Source: GCA-002727735 sp038134525 (lineage in GTDB: Bacteria > Bacteroidota > Bacteroidia > Flavobacteriales_D > Parvicellaceae). Taken from it: DNA of 64,000 nt. The position numbers and the translations under genes were made by a program. Each line of letters starts with the position of its first letter. The stretch's first letter is position 1. Shown piece after piece: positions 46,733 through 57,500 of this stretch. The notes below the pieces were generated by a model. It made no database searches. It saw only the letters and a list, made by a program, of their open reading frames with translations, and was not told the origin of the DNA. The DNA is taken from contig JAYPVI010000013.1 of NCBI GenBank assembly GCA_038134525.1, positions 10,360 to 74,359 of the forward strand, in the 5' to 3' direction.

Positions 46733-47244
46733 GAGTGGGCATCTTCGTCCATCCATTTTCCTTGAACTCTAAGAACCTGTTCAATTACATCTCTAACAGC
46801 ACCTTTTCCACCATCTAAATGTGAAATATAATCACAAGTTTCTCTAATTTCTACTGCAGAATCTCTTGGGCAAGTTGAAATACCTACTATTTTGAGACAC
46901 TCATAATCGGGTATGTCATCTCCCATGTACAAAACTTCTTTAGCATTTATAAAGTTTTTTTCTAAATATGAAGTGAGAATGGGTAATTTATGGTGAACAG
47001 ATAGATAAACATCTAGAATTCCAAGACCTTCAAGTCTTTTTTTAACCATTTTAGAATTACCTCCTGTTATGATGAGAATTTTAAATCCTTTTTTAATAGC
47101 ATGCTGTAATGCGTAACCATCTCTAGTATGCATCGTTCTAACCATTTCACCACTATTGTCGAGAATAATGGAACCATCAGTTAAGACTCCATCAACATCA
47201 AATGCGAAAGTTGTTATTTGTGAAAGCCTTTGTTTATAGTTCAT
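46726..47244 (-). CDS. KdsC-like HAD phosphatase
   Basis: The 172-residue protein is a cap-less HAD phosphatase: FAFDVDGVLTDGSI with the nucleophile Asp, IITGG with the Ser/Thr motif position, and MGDDIPDYECL with the acidic motif. Length and motifs match KdsC, which releases phosphate from KDO-8-phosphate in lipopolysaccharide synthesis. No kdsA or kdsD is adjacent, so the exact substrate is inferred. Overlaps of 7 bp (prenyltransferase) and 11 bp (DUF2520) show an operon. Confidence 0.85.
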   Translation of the reverse strand: MNYKQRLSQITTFAFDVDGVLTDGSIILDNSGEMVRTMHTRDGYALQHAIKKGFKILIITGGNSKMVKKRLEGLGILDVYLSVHHKLPILTSYLEKNFINAKEVLYMGDDIPDYECLKIVGISTCPRDSAVEIRETCDYISHLDGGKGAVRDVIEQVLRVQGKWMDEDAHSW

Positions 47245-48022
47245 GATGATGTTTTTGAATAATTTGTTTGCTAAAAAGGTTGTAAATCTCTTTAAGATCT
47301 TGTTCGTTCTTGAGTAAATCTAAGTGATTTTCTATTATTTCAGTATCCTTTCTTACTGCAGGACCGGTTTGTAATACAAATGGATTTTCTTTAAGTATAT
47401 TTTCTATTGATTGATCTAACAATGATTTTAAATGATCAAAATCGATATTATTTTTTAAGCAATAAGTTTTTACAGAGCTCATTAAATGATAGGTGAAGTT
47501 ATTTGTAATTACTGCAGCCACATGTAATCTTTTTCTTTTTTTAGAGTCGGCATATTCGTGTTTGAAACCAACCCTAGAACAAAGTGCTAATAATTTTGAG
47601 TAATCATCTTTTTTTGCTGCTTCTAAATAAAAAGAGACCTTATCCCAGTTTACTTTTTTTGTTTTACTGATAGTTTGAAGAGGGTAAAGGCAACACCACC
47701 TTGAAGTTTTTTTTTCAAACTTGCTAGATTCTAAACTACCAGAAGTATGTATCATCAGTTTATTTTTGTAGGGAAATTGATCAATAATTTCCACATATTG
47801 ATCATCATTTACAGCAATTATATATGCATCACTATTAGATGGGATTTGTTTAATGTCATCAATGTATTGAGTTTGTAATAATTGAACGAGATCAGTTGGT
47901 TCTTGATTACTTGAATTTAAAATGGCATCAATTTTGTAACCATGATGAAAAAATTGCTTAGAAAGTTGAGTGCCTACATTACCAGATCCAATGAATGTAA
48001 TATTTCTTATTGTTGACTCCAC
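47234..48022 (-). CDS. DUF2520 Rossmann-fold oxidoreductase-like protein
   Basis: The 262-residue protein begins with NITFIGSGNVGTQLSKQF, a GxGxxG-type nucleotide-binding motif, followed by SYIIAVNDDQ-like text (DAYIIAVNDDQY) and a C-terminal DUF2520 helical domain with RLHVAAVITNNFTYHLMSS. This combination resembles pyrroline-5-carboxylate reductase and F420-dependent NADP reductases, but the substrate is unknown. It overlaps the KdsC-like gene by 11 bp. Confidence 0.82.
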   Translation of the reverse strand: MESTIRNITFIGSGNVGTQLSKQFFHHGYKIDAILNSSNQEPTDLVQLLQTQYIDDIKQIPSNSDAYIIAVNDDQYVEIIDQFPYKNKLMIHTSGSLESSKFEKKTSRWCCLYPLQTISKTKKVNWDKVSFYLEAAKKDDYSKLLALCSRVGFKHEYADSKKRKRLHVAAVITNNFTYHLMSSVKTYCLKNNIDFDHLKSLLDQSIENILKENPFVLQTGPAVRKDTEIIENHLDLLKNEQDLKEIYNLFSKQIIQKHHHEL

Positions 48023-48035
48023 TCAAAATTATCTT

Positions 48036-48551
48036 TTACATTTCTTGAATATAATGATACATAGAATTTAGCAATTCTTTTTTATCACCGTCAGGTAATT
48101 CATAAAGTTGTTCTTGAAGCAATGTTGAGGCCTGAAAAATATCTTCTTCAGAAAAGGGGCCTTCTAAATTTTCTATAACTGTTAACGCTTCTAGAATTAC
48201 CATATAGTTTCCTGTACATGCAGCTTGTGTAATTTCTTTAATATAATCACCTACATCGATCCCTGAACTCCAAATTGAAAAGAGAATGAGTTCTTTAACA
48301 TCATTAGAATCATCTTCTAAATAGGGTAATAGATAGTTGATGGATTGATCATTTTTAAGCTCTGAAAAAATACTTTTAACCTCTTGTTTTATTTCCTCAT
48401 CATTGGATTTAGTGTAAAGATTAACAAGAGGATCTATTAATAATTCATTCCCCTTAGATCTCGTTTTCTCCAATGCTTTTTGAACTATCCCTGGATCTTT
48501 ACTAGTTAAATCTTTGGCTATTTGTTTGATTACTTTTGTTTGAATTTCCAT
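48036..48551 (-). CDS. HEAT-repeat-like cytoplasmic protein
   Basis: The 171-residue acidic protein has no signal peptide. It is all-helical with HEAT-like units (LTSKDPGIVQKALEKTR, LIDPLVNLYTKSNDEEIKQEV, LLPYLEDDSNDVKELILFSIW). Such repeats form protein-binding surfaces; no function can be assigned. It lies 13 bp upstream of the DUF2520 gene and may start that operon. Confidence 0.75.
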   Translation of the reverse strand: MEIQTKVIKQIAKDLTSKDPGIVQKALEKTRSKGNELLIDPLVNLYTKSNDEEIKQEVKSIFSELKNDQSINYLLPYLEDDSNDVKELILFSIWSSGIDVGDYIKEITQAACTGNYMVILEALTVIENLEGPFSEEDIFQASTLLQEQLYELPDGDKKELLNSMYHYIQEM

Positions 48552-48605
48552 CTATAAATTAATTGAACGCAAAAGTAAAATTTTTAAAAACTTAATTTAA
48601 TTTAT

Positions 48606-49286
48606 TTATTCTCTTTCACCAAAAATAGAGCTTCCGACTCTTATCATGTTACTTCCACAATCAATAGCAATAGGGTAGTCTCCACTCATTCCCATTGAAA
48701 TAGTATCAAAAAGGTGAGATTCAAAATGAGATTTAATGGCTTCAAAATAGGTTTTTAGGGAATTAAATTCATGTCTAATGATTTGTTCATTTTCTGTAAA
48801 TGTAGCCATTCCCATTACTCCACATATTTCTAAATTTTCAAGTAAATCTAATTTTTTTTGTTTTAGTAAATCTTCAATTTCCTCTAAACTAAAACCAAAT
48901 TTGTTATTCTCTGTAGCGATATGGAATTGCAATAGGCATTTGATTTTTCTATTACATTTTTTAGCTTGTTTATTTATTTCAAGTAGTAATCGTTCACTGT
49001 CTACACCATGAATCATGTGTACAAAAGGAGCTATATATTTTACTTTGTTACGTTGCAAATGACCAATCATGTGCCATCTGATGGTTTTGGGAAGATTTTG
49101 ATATTTTAAAACCAGTTCTTGAACTTTATTTTCGCCAAAATCAAGATGACCATTGGACATCCCTTCTAAAATCAATTCTTCAGGTTTGGTTTTGGAGACC
49201 GCTATTAGTGTCACATTTGCTGGAATACTTCTTTTAATGCTGTCTATTTTAGAAGCGATCATTTCAAATTTTTTGATGTTATCCAT
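48606..49286 (-). CDS. YggS family PLP-binding protein
   Basis: The 226-residue protein has the PLP-Lys motif LIAVSKTKP (K32), then HFGEN-like DFGENKVQEL, WHMIGHLQRNKVKYI, GVMGMATF, and SMGMSGDYPIAIDCGSNMIRVG, all hallmarks of YggS/PLPHP, which keeps vitamin B6 and amino-acid pools in balance. Two starts are possible: 49286 overlaps the upstream hydrolase by 28 bp, while ATG 49262 gives a 4-bp ATGA overlap and a 218-residue protein; the second fits local gene packing well. Confidence 0.92.
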   Translation of the reverse strand: MDNIKKFEMIASKIDSIKRSIPANVTLIAVSKTKPEELILEGMSNGHLDFGENKVQELVLKYQNLPKTIRWHMIGHLQRNKVKYIAPFVHMIHGVDSERLLLEINKQAKKCNRKIKCLLQFHIATENNKFGFSLEEIEDLLKQKKLDLLENLEICGVMGMATFTENEQIIRHEFNSLKTYFEAIKSHFESHLFDTISMGMSGDYPIAIDCGSNMIRVGSSIFGERE

Positions 49287-50194
49287 TTGTCAATAAATTC
49301 ATAAACTTCGATATTATTGATTTCATTGATCATTTCATGTCTACCTCCTTCAAAAAGTTTTAACTCGACATCTTGTAAATCAGCTTTTTTCATTTTATGA
49401 AATACTTCTTCAACTCCCTTGCCATAAAAACCCACAGGATCTTCTGAGCCACTAAATAATAAAACAGGAGTTTTTTTATTCATTTTTTTCATATGTTCTC
49501 CGTTATTCACCATCAAAACTCCATGAGCTAAATCAGCAAAAAATTGATTTGAAAATATTTGCATACAGTAAGGGTCGTTAACGTATTTCTCTACAATGTT
49601 TTCATTTCTGGTAAGCCAATCTCTATCTGTTTTTTGTTTCTTAATTCTTTTGTTAAAATCGGCAAAAGTTATGCTTTGCAATAAATTTGATCGACTTTTT
49701 TTTCCTGTTAAAAACCCTAAGGCTTTTGCTAGGGGTTCCCCTCCGATTCCTTTTATTCCAGGATGGCCACTTGTAGCTGATAAAATAAGTGCATCGCCAA
49801 TTGAGGGATAATTTATAGCTAAAGATCTAACTAAAAGTGAACCCATGGAATGGCCAAGGATAATGTGTGGCAATAAGGGTCTCTTATTACTAAATGATTC
49901 ATGAATAAATTTCAAATCATTTACGACTTTGTCCCATCCATTTTCAAATGAAAAAAATCCTACTTTAGATAGTTCTCCAGCTGTTTTACCATGCCCTCTT
50001 AGGTCAGATGAATAAACAAAGTACCCTTTGTCATTTAACCATTTAGCAAAATGATTATATCTACCAGCGTGTTCGCTCATTCCGTGAACCAAATGAACAT
50101 AAGCATTTGGATTGGGTATAGCCCATTCGTATATTGTTAATGTCGTTTCATCATGCGATTGCAATGTAGTATTTGAGAAATCGATCTCTTTCAT
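49259..50194 (-). CDS. Alpha/beta hydrolase, monoacylglycerol-lipase-like
   Basis: The 311-residue protein has an alpha/beta-hydrolase (Hydrolase_4) layout: VHLVHGMSEHAGRY oxyanion region (33-46), GHSMGS with nucleophile S116, FSGSEDPV with the acid and GGRHEM with the catalytic His. It lacks a signal peptide. It resembles monoacylglycerol lipases and lysophospholipases; the natural ester is unknown. It overlaps YggS by up to 28 bp. Confidence 0.87.
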   Translation of the reverse strand: MKEIDFSNTTLQSHDETTLTIYEWAIPNPNAYVHLVHGMSEHAGRYNHFAKWLNDKGYFVYSSDLRGHGKTAGELSKVGFFSFENGWDKVVNDLKFIHESFSNKRPLLPHIILGHSMGSLLVRSLAINYPSIGDALILSATSGHPGIKGIGGEPLAKALGFLTGKKSRSNLLQSITFADFNKRIKKQKTDRDWLTRNENIVEKYVNDPYCMQIFSNQFFADLAHGVLMVNNGEHMKKMNKKTPVLLFSGSEDPVGFYGKGVEEVFHKMKKADLQDVELKLFEGGRHEMINEINNIEVYEFIDKWITSKNLK

Positions 50195-50271
50195 TGTAGT
50201 AAATATAGTATTGTTATTCCATTAAGTAAAATAAAGATAATACGTCATTTTAATTACTATACATCTTGTAA

Positions 50272-50298
50272 TTGTACTTTTAATTTTACTTAATTTCG
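50272..50298 (+). promoter_or_regulatory. Candidate ccsBA promoter
   Basis: TTG (50272-50274), a 16-bp spacer and TAATTTCG (50291-50298, one mismatch to TAnnTTTG) lie just ahead of the ATG at 50308, in the divergent gap to the hydrolase gene. Confidence 0.35.
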
Positions 50299-50307
50299 CC
50301 AATCGTA

Positions 50308-53300
50308 ATGAAATGGCTAGATTACTTATTGTCAACACGTGCTATGGCACTTTTACTTTTGCTGATGGCTGCGTCAGTGGGTGCTGCAACTTTCATAGAA
50401 AATAGTTATGATACCATTACAGCTAAAGTACTGATTTACAATGCAAAATGGTTTGAGCTTATTTTGTTTTTATTACTGATTAATTTCATTAATAACATAA
50501 AGACCTATCAATTATTTAAATGGAAAAAGTGGTCTATACTAATGTTGCATATTGGTTTCATTATCACACTAATAGGTGCATTTATAACAAGGTATATTGG
50601 TTTTGAGGGTGTTATGCTTATTCAGGAAAATACATCATCTCAACAAATATTCTCTTTAGAACCCTATTTGCAAATTGCAGTACACGATGAAGTAAATCAA
50701 TATTTAGTAGACCAGCAACACTTTTTTTCTGCTGTAAATACGTCATACCCATCCGTTTCTTTCAATTTCCCAAAAAAAGGACAAGTTGATGTGAAAGTGC
50801 TAGAAAGGATTGTAAATGCGGAAAAAAAATTTCAAACTGACGTACCTGGAGGTTCATTATATCTTCACCTTATTCTTCCTGGAAGAAAAGATTTGTATTT
50901 GAAGGATGGTCAAGTTGAAGAAATGTTGGGGATTCCCTTTTCTTTAAATAGTAATGAAAGAGAAGATGCTATACGTTTTTATTTACAAAATGACAGTTTA
51001 AAGGTGTTTGCACCATTTGAAATGCAAAAATTAGACATGGCAAGTTTAACTGTTGCAGATCGTCAAAAAGGTATGGATCAACTTCCACAAGATTCCCTTA
51101 CACCTCTGCAAGTTCATGATGTGGCAGAACGAAATTTGCTTTCATTTTTAGGTCAGCAGATCATGATAAATAGCATTGAAAAAAAAGCAAAATTGGATTG
51201 GGTATCTACAGAGAACAGTGATTTACCTGATGCACATTTGGTACAAGTGGTAGTGAACGGTGAATCATCTCAGGATTATATGATTGGTAAGGCTGGTATT
51301 AGACCTACTTCTTCTTTACTAAAGTGTGATGATTTATTTTTTGCGATTGGCTATGGATCTAAGGAAATTGATATTCCATTTAATGTGGCCTTAGACGATT
51401 TTAGATTGCTAAAATATCCAGGATCTGATAGTCCTAGTAGTTACGAAAGTGATATTACCATAAACGATCCAAAGAACGATTACTCCTCTTCTCATAACAT
51501 ATTCATGAACAATGTAGTGGATTATGGGGGCTATCGTTTTTTTCAATCCAGTTATGATTGGTCTGATGATCAATCTAAAAAAGCGGGTTTGGATCCAGAT
51601 ATCACTATTCTTTCCGTAAATCATGATGTTTGGGGAACTTGGGTCACTTATGTTGGCTATTTACTGCTAGCTATTGGTTTGTTAGGGACGCTATTTAATC
51701 CATCATCAAGGTTTGTAGACATTAGGAGGAAAGTCATCAAGATGAGAAATAAAAGACAAGCTGTTGTTGGTTCACTTATCTTCTTCCTATTTTTTGGACA
51801 AACTGGCTGGTCAAATGATAGCATATCTTATGAACCAATTCCACAAATACAAGCAGATTCTTTAGGAATACTGTTAACTCAAACTTTTGAGGGGCGAATT
51901 CAACCTACTCACACGTTAGCATATGATGTGATTCATAAGATATCTAAGAAGAGTAGCATTACTACCTCTGATGGTGTCGAACTAACTCCTATACAGGTTT
52001 TTATGGATTTCATGGTGGATAAAAAGTATTGGATTAATCAAAAAATTATTTACATCAAAAAAGGAACAGGTGTCACAGATTCATTAGGTATTTCTGGTAA
52101 TTATGCTTCAGTAGCTGACTTTTTTAATGAGGACGGATCCGAAAAACTAGCACTGCAACTTAAAAATTCTTTTGCAAAGAAGGATATTGATAAAAATGTA
52201 TTTGATAAAGAACTGATCAAAGCCAATGAACGAATGAACATTGCTCTTCAATCAATGAACGGTCACATATTGAATATATTCCCCATTTCAGGTGATGAAA
52301 ATAACAAATGGGTTAATTGGAAAGATGAATACGCTCAGCAGCCAATAGATACAACAGATGAGCATCTTTCAAGCATATCTCTCTCAAGAATATTTAGGTC
52401 TTATATTATGGAATTGGCTGAAGCAAAGAATTCCAATAATGATAGCACAGCCCAAAAATTATTTAACACAGCCCAAGAATTATTGAATTTTATCAAATCT
52501 TATCAGATCAAAATTTCACCAGATGAATTACTGATGAATATGAGTGAAATTGAAGATGAGATATCCTACAATAAATCTAATTTATTTATTAACATTAAAG
52601 ACTATTATGGTTATTTAGCCATTTTTTTACTTGTTTTTTCTTTTTGGCATTCTCTTATTTCAGATAAGTCCAAGCGAGTTTTTAAAGCGGTTAATATATT
52701 CCTTTGGATCTGCATAACTTCTTTAGTTGTTGTCTTTGTCATGCATACGTATGCTCTTGGGCTGAGATGGAAAATCACAGATCATGCTCCTTGGAGTAAT
52801 GGCTATGAGGCACTCACTTTTATTTCCTGGGGTGCAGTTTTAGCAGGTTTCTTATTTATTAGGAGTTCTAAAATTACATTAGCAGGTACCTCACTGCTTG
52901 CATTTTTCATTTTAATGACTGCAGGACATAGCAGCTTTGATCCACAATTAACCAATCTGCAACCCGTGTTGAAATCATATTGGTTAATGATTCATGTGGC
53001 GTGTATAACGATAAGTTATGGTTTTTTAGGACTTGGGTTTGTCTTAGGGTTAATCAATGTTTGTAACTACTTATTCTTGAAGTCAGGAAGTAAAAACCTG
53101 AAATCAATCATTTCAGAATTAACCTATGTGAATGAAATGACATTAACTATAGGTCTTGCTCTTGCCACCATTGGAACGTTTTTGGGAGGGGTTTGGGCTA
53201 ATGAATCTTGGGGGAGGTATTGGGGATGGGATGCAAAAGAAACATGGGCTTTGGTGATAGTATTAACCTATGCGGTTGTGTTGCACTTAAGGTTAATACC

Positions 53301-53529
53301 AGGTCTTAAAAGTAAGTTCATTTTCAATGTGGCTTCTATTTTATCTTTTTCTAGCGTATTAATGACCTTTATAGGTGTTAATTACTATTTGTCAAAAGGA
53401 TTGCATAGTTATGCAAGAGGAGAGACACCTGCATTTCCATTATGGGCTTGGATTACTATTTTTTCAATCATAACAATTATTACTATGGCTTGGTTTAATA
53501 AGAAACGATTAAAGACGTCTACATCTTAA
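50308..53529 (+). CDS. ccsBA: Fused cytochrome c biogenesis protein CcsB-CcsA (ResB-ResC)
   Basis: The 1073-residue protein joins a ResB/CcsB-like half and a CcsA-like half. The first has N-terminal helices near 10-30, 48-65 and 78-97, and a large periplasmic domain. The second (from about 770) has several helices and the heme-handling WWD-type segment NESWGRYWGWDAKETWAL (about 966-983). It moves heme to the periplasm and attaches it to apocytochrome c (system II). The middle contains a second hydrophobic segment near 490 before a long soluble stretch. The stop overlaps the convergent tsaD gene by 11 bp. Confidence 0.93.
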   Translation: MKWLDYLLSTRAMALLLLLMAASVGAATFIENSYDTITAKVLIYNAKWFELILFLLLINFINNIKTYQLFKWKKWSILMLHIGFIITLIGAFITRYIGFEGVMLIQENTSSQQIFSLEPYLQIAVHDEVNQYLVDQQHFFSAVNTSYPSVSFNFPKKGQVDVKVLERIVNAEKKFQTDVPGGSLYLHLILPGRKDLYLKDGQVEEMLGIPFSLNSNEREDAIRFYLQNDSLKVFAPFEMQKLDMASLTVADRQKGMDQLPQDSLTPLQVHDVAERNLLSFLGQQIMINSIEKKAKLDWVSTENSDLPDAHLVQVVVNGESSQDYMIGKAGIRPTSSLLKCDDLFFAIGYGSKEIDIPFNVALDDFRLLKYPGSDSPSSYESDITINDPKNDYSSSHNIFMNNVVDYGGYRFFQSSYDWSDDQSKKAGLDPDITILSVNHDVWGTWVTYVGYLLLAIGLLGTLFNPSSRFVDIRRKVIKMRNKRQAVVGSLIFFLFFGQTGWSNDSISYEPIPQIQADSLGILLTQTFEGRIQPTHTLAYDVIHKISKKSSITTSDGVELTPIQVFMDFMVDKKYWINQKIIYIKKGTGVTDSLGISGNYASVADFFNEDGSEKLALQLKNSFAKKDIDKNVFDKELIKANERMNIALQSMNGHILNIFPISGDENNKWVNWKDEYAQQPIDTTDEHLSSISLSRIFRSYIMELAEAKNSNNDSTAQKLFNTAQELLNFIKSYQIKISPDELLMNMSEIEDEISYNKSNLFINIKDYYGYLAIFLLVFSFWHSLISDKSKRVFKAVNIFLWICITSLVVVFVMHTYALGLRWKITDHAPWSNGYEALTFISWGAVLAGFLFIRSSKITLAGTSLLAFFILMTAGHSSFDPQLTNLQPVLKSYWLMIHVACITISYGFLGLGFVLGLINVCNYLFLKSGSKNLKSIISELTYVNEMTLTIGLALATIGTFLGGVWANESWGRYWGWDAKETWALVIVLTYAVVLHLRLIPGLKSKFIFNVASILSFSSVLMTFIGVNYYLSKGLHSYARGETPAFPLWAWITIFSIITIITMAWFNKKRLKTSTS

Positions 53530-54550
53530 GCCTTGCTTGTGCACTTACTGAAAGGTCTGCAAATCTTTCTTCCATTTCTAGAAAATAACCACTCATCGCT
53601 ATCATTGCAGCATTATCTGTACAAAAACTTATTTTAGGTATATGAACATGAAGCCTTTTCTGGTTTCCTAGTTGAATAAATTTTTCTCTTAAATGTGAAT
53701 TGGCAGATACACCTCCTGCAATCCCAATATCTTGACAAGGATATTCTTCTAATGCTACTTCAAATTTCTGGAGTAAATAATCAATAAGATGAGATTGATA
53801 TGATGCGCAAATATGATTTAATTCTTCTTGAATAAAATGAGGATTTTTATTTTTTTCTTTATTTAAAAAATAGAGAAATTGTGTTTTGAGTCCACTAAAG
53901 CTATAATCAAGTCCTGTTACATTGGGAAATGTAAAATTATATTTATCATTTATTCCTTTTTGGGCATGTTGGTCAATTAAGGGTCCTGCCGGATAACCTA
54001 ACCCAAGTAGCTTTCCAGCTTTATCAAAAGCTTCACCTATGGCATCATCTATCGTTTGGCCTAAAATTTCCATGTCCAAAGGGCTTTTTACTAGTACAAT
54101 TTGGGTATGGCCACCTGAAACAGTTAAACATAGAAAAGGGAAAGAAGGTGGAGCGTATTCTACTTCCTTCTCTTGAATAAAGTGAGCATGCACATGTGCC
54201 TTCATATGGTGAACTTCCAATAGAGGGATGTCTAGAGACATACTTAATGATTTAGCAAAAGAGGTGCCAACCAAAAGAGAACCTAGTAACCCAGGACCTT
54301 TGGTAAAAGCGATGGCGGTAATATCATTAATGTTGATATTGGCTTCTTTTATAGCTGTATCCACTGTAGGAACTATATTTTCTTGATGTGCTCTAGAAGC
54401 TAGTTCGGGTACAACACCACCATATTTCTCATGTACTTTTTGATTTGCCGTAATATTAGATAGTAAAATACCATTTTTTAAAATAGCTGCTGAAGTGTCG
54501 TCACAACTGGACTCAATGCCAAGAATGATACTATCTTTGTTTTTGTTCAA
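53519..54550 (-). CDS. tsaD: tRNA threonylcarbamoyladenosine transferase TsaD
   Basis: The 343-residue protein has the Kae1/Gcp pattern: ILGIESSCDDTSAAIL, VPELASRAHQENI, FTKGPGLLGSLLVG, the metal-binding HHMKAHVHAH, LTVSGGHTQIV, DDAIGEAFDKAGKLLGLGYPAGP and GGVSANSHLRE with SFCTDNAAMIA. It transfers the threonylcarbamoyl group to A37 of tRNAs reading ANN codons, with TsaB and TsaE encoded elsewhere. Its start codon is only 5 bp from the divergent tamB start, so each promoter must lie within the other gene. Confidence 0.96.
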   Translation of the reverse strand: MNKNKDSIILGIESSCDDTSAAILKNGILLSNITANQKVHEKYGGVVPELASRAHQENIVPTVDTAIKEANININDITAIAFTKGPGLLGSLLVGTSFAKSLSMSLDIPLLEVHHMKAHVHAHFIQEKEVEYAPPSFPFLCLTVSGGHTQIVLVKSPLDMEILGQTIDDAIGEAFDKAGKLLGLGYPAGPLIDQHAQKGINDKYNFTFPNVTGLDYSFSGLKTQFLYFLNKEKNKNPHFIQEELNHICASYQSHLIDYLLQKFEVALEEYPCQDIGIAGGVSANSHLREKFIQLGNQKRLHVHIPKISFCTDNAAMIAMSGYFLEMEERFADLSVSAQARLKM

Positions 54551-54555
54551 GCTTT

Positions 54556-57500
54556 ATGAAAATTAGACTAATAAATACGCTTTTTAAAATTACCACAATC
54601 ATTTTTAATATGATGGAACTTGGTGTATTTATTTTGTTACTTTTTCTTTTACTTCTAAGAGTTGGCGCATTTCAAGACTATTTAGGAAAAAAAATAATTA
54701 AGTCATTAGGAACTGAATGGTCTGAACGCATTCATATTAGTGAGTTATCAATTCATGATTTGAGTCATATTCATTTTTTTGATGTACTGTTAAACGAGCC
54801 TAATGGAGATACGGCTGCTTACATTCATGAACTTAAAATTAGAGTGGGTGAATTGGATTTTTTAAAAAATCAATATGTCATAAAAAAGATTTTAATCAAC
54901 AATGCACTCATCAATCTAAGTAAAAGATCAGCGGAGGAAAAGTATAATTTCCAATTGTTGTTTGAGAAAAAGAATATAAAGGCTCAAAATCAATTGGAGT
55001 TCAATGTTTTTTTTGAAGAGGTTGACCTGAATAATTGTGTTTTTAATCATCAAATAAATAATGAAAAATTAAATAGTGAATCGTTTGATTACCAGTATTT
55101 TAAATGTAATAAATTAAATGGATTATTTAATAATGTTTTAATCGCTGATAGAGGTATATTCTTTCCTGATAATCAACTGTCATTTACACTTAATGACACA
55201 CTGAAAATCGTTGAATTATCAAGTCAATTTAAGTTTGAAAATAACAGAGTATCATTAAAAAACACAGCGATTAAAACAGAAGATAGTAAACTTCATACAG
55301 TTAATTTAACTTATAATTTAAACACTTCTGATTCAAGTCAATTTATTTATCAAATGGATTCTGTTATGGGTAATATAAGCTTTACAGATCTTGTACATTT
55401 TTACCAAGTTCCAGTATTGATAGATTCATTCGTTAATTTTAGTGCAAATATTGCAGGTAATAAAAGTTTATTTTCAATTGATGATTTTATCATTTATACA
55501 GGTACTTCAAAGCCTTTAATCGGAAATCTTTCTTTTGAGAGAAACTTTATAGACTTTTCATCTTCATTTTTGCATTTCGATCTCAGTAGTGGATCTGTAA
55601 ACAAAGAGAATCTTACTCGAATTTTGTTGAATAGAAATGGTGAATTTAACACCATTGAGTTTCCTTCTAGTTTAGATAGAATAAAACAAATAGATTTAGT
55701 GCTAAATTTAGAAGGGACTTTAAATCAACTAGATAGTAGACTTTCACTCAATTCTAATCTTGGTGAAATAAATGGGATAATTAATGTTGATGTTTTAAAT
55801 CAATTTTTTGAGGGTGATTTGAAAATTAAGGACCTTTCTGGACATCTTTTCAGTGTGGATGATGGAATAAATGATTTTGATGGTAATCTAAAATTTAAAG
55901 GAAAGGGATTTAATACCGAACAAATAGATTTAGAGGTAGATGGAGAAATAAGTAATTTCAATTATAATGGTTATAATTATGATAAAATAGTAATCAATGG
56001 TCATTTTTTAAACGAATCTTTTAATGGTTTTTTGGCTCTTAGGGATCCGAATATAAATGCTTCTTTTAATGGTTTATTTGATTTCAATCAATGGCCAACA
56101 AGATATAATTTTTCAATTGATGTAAATAGCATTAATCCAAACGCATTAAAATGGACAAATGAATTGGAGAATATGTCCTTATCATTTTCTTCTGATTTTA
56201 GTGGTTTTGGACTTAATTTAGATGACTTTTTGGGGAACATTTTAATTGAAGATATTTCTATTGATCATAAAAATGAATCTGTTCAATTAAGTGATATATC
56301 CGTTTTGAGCAAAGGAAATAATAAAATAAAACAGATTTATCTTCAATCTGACATTTTAATTGCTTCAATAGAAGGAAATATCGAATTCAAAAACCTTTTG
56401 GAAGATTTCATTTTTATGACTTCGATCTATGCTCCAAATTTAATAGGCTCAACAACTTTTGATCATGATCAATTTAAACATGATTACCATATAAAAGTTG
56501 AAATTAATGAATTTGATGACTTCTCTTCACTTTTTATACCTGATCTAAGCATATCTAAAGGATCGTCTTTGGAATTTACTTTTAACAGAAAAGATACTTT
56601 ATTTTCTTTCCTCACGGAGTCTAAAGAAATTAGAATAGGACAATATTTTTTCAATGATATTGAAATAGTTGGCGAAAGAAAAAATAATCCAAGCCATATC
56701 CTCTTAAATACAGAAATAGGAAATATAATTTTTTCTAATACTTTCAATTTTCAACAAGTTTCATTAGGATTGAACATGAAGGAAAATATGTTGAATTCTA
56801 ACCTATCGTATTTAGCTGATGACTCAGTTAATTATGGAGAAATTACAATGGAGTCAATTATAAAAAGTAGGGATGAATTTAACACCATAATTAACACACT
56901 GAAATTAAGCAGTAAAGAAAATGGCAGTTGGGAAATGAAAGAAATATCTAACATTTTATTTCAGCAAAACTCTTTCAGATTTAATAATTTTTCTGTTTCT
57001 AATCTACATCAAATGTTAAGTTTGAATGGAGTAGTTGGACCTCATGAAACTGACGAACTTTCTATTTCTCTATCCGAGTTTGATTTGTCGAATTTGGTTG
57101 ATTTAACTAAGAATGAAGAATTACAACTTGATCTCAGTGGTGTGATAAATCTTGATCTAAACCTTAAATCTATTTTAAATGATATTGATTTCACAGGTTC
57201 AGTTCTTGTTAATCAACTCAAGCTTAATGAGTTTCCAATTGGTGATTTGAGTTTTAGGTCACAATGGGAAAGTAAGGAAAATCGATTTAATATTGAGGGT
57301 GGATTAAGAAATGAAAATAGAATAGAAGAAATCGAATTCCAATCGATAAAATATTATCCTTTTAGTCAAACCAAAGATCAATTGGAAGGGGCAATTCATT
57401 TTGAGGATTTTAATATCGATTTTTTAAATCCTTTTCTTCCTAAACCATATATTGGAAATTTAGAATCTAATTTAACTGGAAAGGTTTTTCTTTCGGGCTC

